Source of the DNA: Bacillota bacterium
GTDB taxonomy: Bacteria > Bacillota > Clostridia > Christensenellales > CAG-138
DNA length: 45,440 bases
NCBI GenBank assembly: GCA_023400985.1
Contig: JAEXEN010000002.1
Coordinates: 1 to 45,440, forward strand
Direction: 5' to 3'
Part shown: piece by piece, positions 40,543-45,440 of the stretch
How the letters are laid out: each line of letters starts with the position of its first letter
Position numbering within the stretch: the first letter of the stretch is position 1
The notes under the pieces: model-generated
Seen by the model: only the letters and a program-made list of their open reading frames with translations
Databases searched by the model: none
Told to the model about the DNA's origin: nothing
Program-made: the position numbers and the translations under genes

Positions 40543-40858
40543 GACTTTGTTTCTCCTCCGGTAAGCGGTTAAAGCCGCCTTGATAATCGGGACCTCTATA
40601 GTATCCCTGAAACCATACTTAAGTATTTTATCGCCTCGCCATTCGCCTGTCAACGCGCCCTTTTTGAAATCTCTGTGGCAAAAGGCCGCTTTGAAGTGCC
40701 GCTCCCGCGTTTTTGTGCGGAATATGCCAAAGTCGGCTGTTCTTCGCAGATTTCGCTTGTTGAAAGGAGGGCTTATGTGGTAACATATTAAAGAATGAAA
40801 ATGAGGCATGCATTTTTTGGCGGCCTTCTATCCTTACTATACTTTGGAGGTATTCCTT
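40543..40858. other. Divergent intergenic region between the PpiC lipoprotein and efp
   Basis: About 316 bp. It contains the minus-strand promoter described separately and, just before efp, a TTGGAGG ribosome binding site. Open frames on both strands here have no ribosome binding site or family resemblance. No efp promoter could be assigned confidently (TAACAT near 40780 is a weak -10 candidate). Confidence 0.5.
40625..40653 (-). promoter_or_regulatory. Promoter of the PpiC-type lipoprotein
   Basis: Minus strand TTGACA (40653-40648), 17-nt spacer, TAAAAT (40630-40625). The predicted 5' leader is about 75 nt. Confidence 0.75.
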
Positions 40859-41416
40859 ATGGTAATGGCCGGTGACTTCAGAAAAGGCGTTACGGTCGAT
40901 ATCGACGGGCAGGTTTGGCTCGTTGCGGACTTTCAGCATGTCAAGCCCGGCAAAGGCGCCGCGTTCGTGCGCACCCGCCTCAAGAACGTTATGACGGGCG
41001 CCGTACTCGAGCGCACCTTCAGTCCGACGGACAAGTATCCCCGTGCGGTGATCGAAACCAAAGAGATGCAGTACCTTTACAGCGACGGCGAGCTGTATTA
41101 CTTCATGGATACGGAAACCTATGAGCAGATCCCGCTCAACCACGATCAGGTGGAAGACGCCATCAGCTACATCGTAGAAAATCAAAATGTGAGCATCCGC
41201 TTCTACAAGGGCAGCGCTTTCTCCGTGGAAGCGCCCAACTTTGTTGAACTGACCGTTACCGAAACAGAACCCGGCTTCCGCGGCGATACCGCCACAGGTA
41301 CCAACAAACCCGCAACGCTCGAGACCGGCCTCAAAATCAGCGTTCCACTTTTCGTCAACGAGGGCGACCGCATCCGCGTGGATACCCGCTCGGGCGAATA
41401 TATGGAACGCGTGTAG
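40859..41416 (+). CDS. efp: Translation elongation factor P
   Basis: A 185-aa protein that relieves ribosomes stalled at proline runs; fitting, given the proline-rich lipoproteins encoded nearby. Start ATG 40859 after GGAGGT (MVMAGDFRKGVTVDIDGQVW). Domain I loop HVKPGKGAAFVRTRLKN has the lysine that is modified in other bacteria; domains II/III include YLYSDGELYYFMDTETYEQI and the C-terminal LKISVPLFVNEGDRIRVDTR, GEYMERV. Stop codon TAG. Confidence 0.97.
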   Translation: MVMAGDFRKGVTVDIDGQVWLVADFQHVKPGKGAAFVRTRLKNVMTGAVLERTFSPTDKYPRAVIETKEMQYLYSDGELYYFMDTETYEQIPLNHDQVEDAISYIVENQNVSIRFYKGSAFSVEAPNFVELTVTETEPGFRGDTATGTNKPATLETGLKISVPLFVNEGDRIRVDTRSGEYMERV

Positions 41417-41448
41417 CAGATTTTAATCTATTGAAAGGAGATACATAC

Positions 41449-41814
41449 ATGAGCTATATCAAAGAAAAAGTCTCTTATCTAAAGGGCTTGGCCGAGGGTC
41501 TCGGCGTAGGCACCGACGCGACGGGCAAGCTTCTCACCGAGATCATCGCCACGCTTGACAGTATGGCCGACGCCGTGGACGAAAACGAAGCCGCAATCAT
41601 GGAGCTGGACGAGTGCGTGGACGATATCTACGAGGAGATCGACGACATCGACGAGCTTCTCTACGACGATGAAGACGACGACTTTGTGGAATTCGAGTGC
41701 CCCAACTGCGGGGAGACCGCCTACTTTGACAAAGAGATGCTCGAAAATAACGAGGACCTCATCTGCCCCAACTGCAACGCCCCCATCGTCACCGAAGAAG
41801 ACGACGAGGAATAA
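41449..41814 (+). CDS. CD1247-like protein with C-terminal zinc ribbon
   Basis: A 121-aa acidic protein starting at ATG 41449 after AAAGGAGA: MSYIKEKVSYLKGLAEGLGV begins a helical N-terminal domain seen in many Clostridia (CD1247 type). Then a very acidic stretch (DDIYEEIDDIDELLYDDEDD) and a zinc ribbon CPNCGE ... CPNC. It commonly sits next to efp. Function unknown. Confidence 0.85.
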   Translation: MSYIKEKVSYLKGLAEGLGVGTDATGKLLTEIIATLDSMADAVDENEAAIMELDECVDDIYEEIDDIDELLYDDEDDDFVEFECPNCGETAYFDKEMLENNEDLICPNCNAPIVTEEDDEE

Positions 41815-41832
41815 TCTTCCCCGTATCCAATC

Positions 41833-41869
41833 AAAAGCGTACCGTTCGTTATGAGCGGTACGCTTTTTT
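41833..41869 (+). terminator. Intrinsic terminator after efp and the CD1247-like gene
   Basis: AAAAGCGTACCG pairs with CGGTACGCTTTTTT (ends near 41869): a 12-bp stem with a U-run on the plus strand. It also faces the end of the anti-sigma gene (stop at 41872). Confidence 0.9.
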
Positions 41870-41871
41870 GA

Positions 41872-42837
41872 TTACGGTTGGAACAGTTCAACTATATCAT
41901 TCGTTGCGGTAAGCTCATAGCGGGTATCTTTTGACCAAATCGCCGCCGCATCTTTCGGGTCGATGATTTCCGTAAGCATAATGCTGCTTAATACGTAATC
42001 GCGAACCAGCTTCCCGTTTTCGTCCACATGCCCTCTTTTATTGCTCTGCCAGTCTGTCAAGTCTATCATACTGCCATCGGTCATTTCAATCTTAAAATCA
42101 GCCTTTGGTCTGGCAAAAAAATCGGCCCATTCCAGATAGACGGCAATAGGGGTAACTGTAGCCGGCGTACCATCCCCCATGGTATAGCCAACGGCTTCCA
42201 CAGTATCGTTCAACTCTATCTCGAAAACCCACTCGTTCGCAAGTTCGGATTCGATTTTGCCATCCTCGTAGTTTTCATGCGTCACATAGTGCTCTACCGT
42301 CAATGTGATGGTTTTCCCTAACAGGCTCTCTCTCAAGCCCGATATCGTATCACGAAAAATATATTCCCGCGCATTGTCTTCCGAATTTAGGCCGCCCTTT
42401 TCAATTTGCGTTAACGTTCCTCCATGGCTGTAGTTATAAACGGCAGGCACCCTTATTTGAAAATTGAGATCGTTTCGGACTTCCCTGTCGGAGAGCGTAT
42501 CGATGCTGAAATCCGCATAAATAGATGCCCCATCGGAGACGATGCTGTTCAATTCGATGGTAATGCCGCCTGAAATATTGCTTTTGTCAACAGAAAGAAT
42601 GTGCCCCTGCAGAATTGCATTCTGTTCACCGGCTCCGAATATTTTTTCGACCCAGTCAAAGGAGATCAGACCCATTGCACCGGCGGTTCCACAAACTGCG
42701 ATGCAAAGTACAAAGCAGGCTGCGATAAGGCCCCGCTTTCCTTTTCGGGAAATTGTTGGCCGCCGGTATTCATTCGCGGCTCGGATATCTTCATCATCGA
42801 TCGCACTCATTGCTTTCAGCAGCATTTCCGCTTTCAT
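41872..42837 (-). CDS. Membrane anti-sigma factor (DUF4179-like)
   Basis: A 321-aa protein: a ~45-residue cytoplasmic N-terminus (MKAEMLLKAMSAIDDEDIRA ... RRPTISRKGKRG), one membrane helix (LIAACFVLCIAVCGTAGAMG), and a ~250-aa extracellular beta-rich domain. This is the usual layout of anti-sigma factors paired with ECF-like sigma factors in Clostridia. ATG 42837 follows GGAGGG. It overlaps the end of the sigma gene by 44 bp, so the two are translationally coupled. The extracellular part should sense the signal; its ligand is unknown. Confidence 0.75.
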   Translation of the reverse strand: MKAEMLLKAMSAIDDEDIRAANEYRRPTISRKGKRGLIAACFVLCIAVCGTAGAMGLISFDWVEKIFGAGEQNAILQGHILSVDKSNISGGITIELNSIVSDGASIYADFSIDTLSDREVRNDLNFQIRVPAVYNYSHGGTLTQIEKGGLNSEDNAREYIFRDTISGLRESLLGKTITLTVEHYVTHENYEDGKIESELANEWVFEIELNDTVEAVGYTMGDGTPATVTPIAVYLEWADFFARPKADFKIEMTDGSMIDLTDWQSNKRGHVDENGKLVRDYVLSSIMLTEIIDPKDAAAIWSKDTRYELTATNDIVELFQP

Positions 42838-43393
42838 CCAAAACACCCTCCTTCATCAAATATAGCATCAGTTTTTTTCTTGTCCTATGGAGCATGGATT
42901 TTACTTTGCTTTCATGAAATCCAAATTGCTCGCTTATCGCAAATATGGGTTTTAAAAACCAATAGCGGCTAATAAAGACCCATTTTTCTATGTTCGGCAA
43001 GGTTTTTACAAAAGCGTAAACCGCTTTTCCCGACTCAGCCTCCTGTATTTCCCGTTCAACGTCATGGCTGGAAGGTATGCACTCAGCCAACTCGTCAAGC
43101 GCAAACGAGATTTCACCTCCGCCTCGTTTTGCCGCACTGGCCTTTCGCCATTTATCTATGGCTATGCGGCGGGTGATTTTACCTAAGTATCCCGACAGGA
43201 TGGACGGGTGGTGCGGCGGCATGCTGTTCCATGCGGCCATATAGGTATCGTTTACGCTTTCGTTCGCATCCTCAGCGCAAAAAAGAATATTGTACGCGAT
43301 AGCATAACAGTATTTACCGTATTTCAACGATGTTTCGGTGATCGCATTTTCCGACCGTGCCCAATACAGCGCAACGATCTCGCTGTCCTCCAC
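42794..43393 (-). CDS. ECF-type RNA polymerase sigma factor
   Basis: A 199-aa sigma factor. I start at GTG 43393 (VEDSEIVALYWARSENAITE) because GGGGGTG lies just upstream; related proteins begin there, and the longer frame to 43471 has no such site. Region 2: KYCYAIAYNILFCAEDANES, VNDTYMAAWNSMPPHHPSIL, GYLGKITRRIAIDKWRK. Region 4: LPNIEKWVFISRYWFLKPIF, ISEQFGFHESKVKSMLHRTR. Upstream GCAACC and a CGA/TATA element (about 43440-43465, minus strand) could be a self-recognised promoter, but this is weak. Confidence 0.88.
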   Translation of the reverse strand: MEDSEIVALYWARSENAITETSLKYGKYCYAIAYNILFCAEDANESVNDTYMAAWNSMPPHHPSILSGYLGKITRRIAIDKWRKASAAKRGGGEISFALDELAECIPSSHDVEREIQEAESGKAVYAFVKTLPNIEKWVFISRYWFLKPIFAISEQFGFHESKVKSMLHRTRKKLMLYLMKEGVLDESGNAAESNECDR

Positions 43394-43545
43394 TCCTTCA
43401 CCCCCTTTTATTTGGTAGGGCTCTTTACCTATATACTCGCAAAAAAAAAGATACGGTTGCGTAAATTTCAAGAAAGCTTACAGGATCTGTTTTTTCGTCT
43501 TCAGCATACAACCGTCAAACTATACGGTCAAATGAACAAAAAGAA

Positions 43546-43578
43546 GTCACGATCTTCCGTTAAGCCGGCGATCATGAC
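43546..43578 (-). terminator. Terminator after the substrate-binding protein fragment
   Basis: GTCACGATC (43546-43554) and GATCATGAC (43570-43578) pair with one mismatch; on the minus strand TTCTTTTTG follows. Confidence 0.65.
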
Positions 43579-43599
43579 TTTTTTCGGAGGGGGGTGCCG

Positions 43600-44184
43600 C
43601 TACTTGAGCTCTGACATCACTTTTTCGCCAAAGCTGTTGTTGACGAGCGTGGAGAATTCCACACGGGCGCTCAGTACGCCCGCGCCTTCCATAACATCCT
43701 GCAGGCGCGTGAAAGCGTCTTCCGTCATGGTGGGTACCTGCGTCCAGGAGTCGGTGGCACGGTAGCTCTTTGCCACAAGCTCCAGCGTCGCCTGGTCGGT
43801 ATCGGGGAAGAACGGCAGCATGGCCTTCGCCACCTCCGCATCGGAGGCGGTCTGCACCCATATCTGGGCCCGATAGATGGCGCGTACAAGCGCCTCAACG
43901 AATTCCGGCTCCTCGTCTATGGTCCTTTGCTGTACCATGAATGTCGTATAGGGCACTTCGCCGCTTTCAAGCCCCATATTGGCGACCTTATACCCCTTCC
44001 CTTCCTGTTCAAACAGCGATGCCGTAGGCTCGAACAACGTTACATACTCCCCCGTGCCGCTTTCGAACGCGCCGCCCATGAGGTTGAACTGGATGTTGTC
44101 GATCACCGTTACGTCCACATTCGGCTCGAGACCATGCGCGCGCAGCACATAGCAAAGCGTCATGTACGGCATGCCGCCAGGTTA
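43600..44184 (-). pseudogene. ABC transporter substrate-binding protein, 5'-truncated (NMT1/SsuA-like)
   Basis: Only the C-terminal ~195 residues remain. They begin abruptly with PGGMPYMTLCYVLRAHGLEP, where SsuA/TauA/NMT1-type proteins have a conserved G-K-P-G-G-MP loop in mid-protein. GGAFESGTGEYVTLFEPTAS, VPYTTFMVQQRTIDEEPEFV and a helical tail follow. The codon before the proline is TAA, and the sequence beyond (44185 onwards) is AT-rich and unrelated. The N-terminal half, signal peptide and partner ABC genes are missing from the window. Probably inactive; truncated by a rearrangement or insertion at about 44185. Confidence 0.75.
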
Positions 44185-44760
44185 TGCATATTATGTACTA
44201 CGTAAATATTATCAATCCGTTAATTTTAAAAGGCATTTAATTTTTCTTGCCCTTGTTTCATTATGTTCCGAGTGTTCGCTTGAGGTATTAGCATTGTACC
44301 CACAAAAAAATCCATTAGATAATCCCATTATCTGTTCGGATGCCTTACTAAGGGCTATTCGTGATGGTATTAATGGTTTAAACCAAGATAAAGTCTCTAT
44401 AAATCCCTTAAGTTCACACGCCAAACTATGCAGATCATCTGCGGCCTCATTATATTTTTTGTATAAATTTCCACTATTATCAGCCGGATCCATAACTTCT
44501 GTGTAATAACGAGCGTAATAAGCAAGCTTATATGATATATCATGCTTTAATGATTTATATTTTTGCAGTGGAGATAGCCATATTTCCTTTATCATTTCAG
44601 ATAGAACAAAAACTACAACGCCACCTATTATAGTGAAAATTGCCGCCAAATAAACATCCGACATTTTATTATGTCCTTTCGTCAATTATTTATTTCTCAT
44701 ATGAAATTTATGCTGTTTTTTATATTGTATTATATTATTTTTGGTAAAACAAGAATGTTA
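44185..44760. other. AT-rich, probably horizontally acquired segment
   Basis: Composition switches sharply at about 44185 (GC-rich to strongly AT-rich) and returns at about 44765. The left boundary cuts the substrate-binding protein gene. The segment contains one gene (44212-44664) and AT-rich flanks; no transposase, integrase or clear terminal repeats were seen. Confidence 0.65.
44212..44664 (-). CDS. Small membrane protein of unknown function in an AT-rich island
   Basis: A 150-aa protein starting at ATG 44664 (AAAGGA upstream): MSDVYLAAIFTIIGGVVVFV is a single N-terminal membrane helix, followed by EMIKEIWLSPLQKYKSLKHD and a long, probably helical cytoplasmic domain. Base composition is far more AT-rich than its neighbours and codon use differs, so it is likely acquired. 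I recall similar single-helix proteins scattered in genomic islands, but cannot name a family or function. Confidence 0.7.
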   Translation of the reverse strand: MSDVYLAAIFTIIGGVVVFVLSEMIKEIWLSPLQKYKSLKHDISYKLAYYARYYTEVMDPADNSGNLYKKYNEAADDLHSLACELKGFIETLSWFKPLIPSRIALSKASEQIMGLSNGFFCGYNANTSSEHSEHNETRARKIKCLLKLTD

Positions 44761-44782
44761 CTCCGTTACTATGAAACCCTGC

Positions 44783-45031
44783 CTACTTTCTTTCCACGAA
44801 CCATCTATTTTCCTCAAGGAAAAGGTACGTGACAGTTCGTCCAATCCTCACCGTATAGCGCATACCGACACCCCCTGCCCGGGTTGATGCGGCACGGCAT
44901 ACGTTAGTAACTTCATCGACTGCGTACTTCCTGCCGTCCTCCCACTCGATGGTAAGCGGTGTTACCTCTCCTGTGGGCGAAAAACGAGCTACTACGCCAA
45001 CGTAGGCTTTGAATTTCGAAGATTGAAGCAC
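44783..45031 (-). CDS. Small protein downstream of a Y-family DNA polymerase
   Basis: An 82-aa protein: SKFKAYVGVVARFSPTGEVT, PLTIEWEDGRKYAVDEVTNV, RYTVRIGRTVTYLFLEENRW, FVERK. It has a compact all-beta look. Start ATG 45031, 16 bp after the polymerase gene. I recall small ORFs of this kind directly after UmuC/DinB-like genes in Firmicutes and their mobile elements, so it is probably a polymerase accessory protein; no function is established that I know of. Confidence 0.7.
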   Translation of the reverse strand: MLQSSKFKAYVGVVARFSPTGEVTPLTIEWEDGRKYAVDEVTNVCRAASTRAGGVGMRYTVRIGRTVTYLFLEENRWFVERK

Positions 45032-45047
45032 GGCATTCGCCTCCTAT

Positions 45048-45440
45048 TTATATAGCCTTGAAGAAGCCTACGGGATGGATAATGTGATCGTCTTTGGGAT
45101 TGATATTATTGAGAGTGCTGTCCATCGTAACAATGGCTCGGTTGATGGCATAATGGCCGAACCTATACCGTATGCTGTCCACTATCCGTTCCAACCGTTC
45201 GCGCCGCTGCCTTTCGGCTTCATCTTCAAATAGCGTAAGTTGTGCCGGCGCTTGTGCAGGAACCAGATCAGCGGCACGTATGCCGATGCTCCGTAGCGGC
45301 TTTTGCCAAGCATAGTTTTGCCGCAGGAGTTTCATAGCAGCGTCGCACAGTTCGGAGGCTAAGCAAGTAGGCTGTGAAAGTTTTGCTTGCCGTTCGAAGC
45401 TGTACAATCCGTTATCGCGTAAACTGATCTGCACCGTGCG
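45048..45440 (-). CDS. Y-family DNA polymerase (UmuC/DinB-like), C-terminal part, cut by the window edge
   Basis: Only the last ~130 residues are present; the frame is open to base 45440. RTVQISLRDNGLYSFERQAK, LSQPTCLASELCDAAMKLLR and LRSIGIRAADLVPAQAPAQL belong to the little-finger domain of error-prone lesion-bypass polymerases. The tail RYRFGHYAINRAIVTMDSTL, NNINPKDDHIIHPVGFF is typical of the Firmicutes UmuC-like branch. The catalytic domains lie outside the window. It is adjacent to its usual small partner gene. Confidence 0.85.
   Translation of the reverse strand, partial: RTVQISLRDNGLYSFERQAKLSQPTCLASELCDAAMKLLRQNYAWQKPLRSIGIRAADLVPAQAPAQLTLFEDEAERQRRERLERIVDSIRYRFGHYAINRAIVTMDSTLNNINPKDDHIIHPVGFFKAI

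Noticed and set aside
40580..41185. Extra genes on either strand between the PpiC lipoprotein and efp
   Set aside because: No ribosome binding site or family resemblance; the minus-strand frame overlaps the well-supported efp start.
44750..44775. GTTACT repeats in the AT-rich flank as another regulator site
   Set aside because: The two copies are about 9 bp apart, not 11, the last base differs from GTTACC, and no suitable promoter follows.

Overview
The window is a contiguous piece of a Gram-positive, GC-rich (by eye a little over 50% G+C) Clostridia-type chromosome. The evidence is the infC-rpmI-rplT operon order, an EF-P gene next to a CD1247-type zinc-ribbon gene, a YitT membrane protein, a BlaI/M56 pair, many lipoproteins with lipobox cysteines, and strong AGGAGG-like ribosome binding sites. 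Almost everything from 1 to 29.8 kb is on the minus strand. I see no rRNA, tRNA, CRISPR array or insertion sequence with a transposase.

Region 1 (1-20.8 kb) is the unusual part. Read in the direction of transcription (right to left) it is: response regulator - histidine kinase - four lipoproteins (H, G, F, E); then a second response regulator - histidine kinase - four lipoproteins (D, C, B, A) - the remnant of a further lipoprotein gene; then a BlaI-type repressor and an M56 (BlaR1-like) membrane metallopeptidase; then a VanY-like D,D-carboxypeptidase and the start of a membrane protein. All eight lipoproteins are paralogues that resemble the DUF6034 family. The extracellular half of the M56 sensor is a ninth copy of the same domain. 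Three promoters (upstream of the first response regulator, of lipoprotein H and of vanY) carry the same direct repeat GTTACC-N5-(G/A)TTACC (plus-strand reading) at the same distance from the -10 box. This ties the first two-component system, the H-G-F-E lipoproteins and the carboxypeptidase into one likely cell-envelope regulon. Gene G has a one-base frameshift, and gene F carries a 219-bp in-frame element with terminal inverted repeats inside its signal peptide.

Region 2 (20.8-29.8 kb) holds a proline/threonine-linker lipoprotein, pncB, lgt, a PBP2 gene, mreD, mreC and mreB, all minus strand: cell-shape and lipoprotein-maturation functions. Two intergenic stretches here are packed with GC-rich hairpins and a ~107-bp dispersed repeat whose core also appears inside the element in gene F.

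Region 3 (29.9-43.4 kb) is housekeeping: maf; an RNA methyltransferase - cysteine desulfurase - TtcA-like operon for tRNA modification; a DUF3267-like zincin; infC-rpmI-rplT, with infC interrupted by an in-frame TAG; an M14 peptidase lipoprotein; AlaX-like trans-editing protein; YitT; a GIY-YIG-like protein and a PpiC/SurA-type lipoprotein; efp; a CD1247-like protein; and an ECF sigma/anti-sigma pair.

Region 4 (43.6-45.4 kb) is accessory: a 5'-truncated substrate-binding protein abuts an AT-rich segment with a small membrane protein, followed by the end of a Y-family DNA polymerase gene and its small downstream partner.
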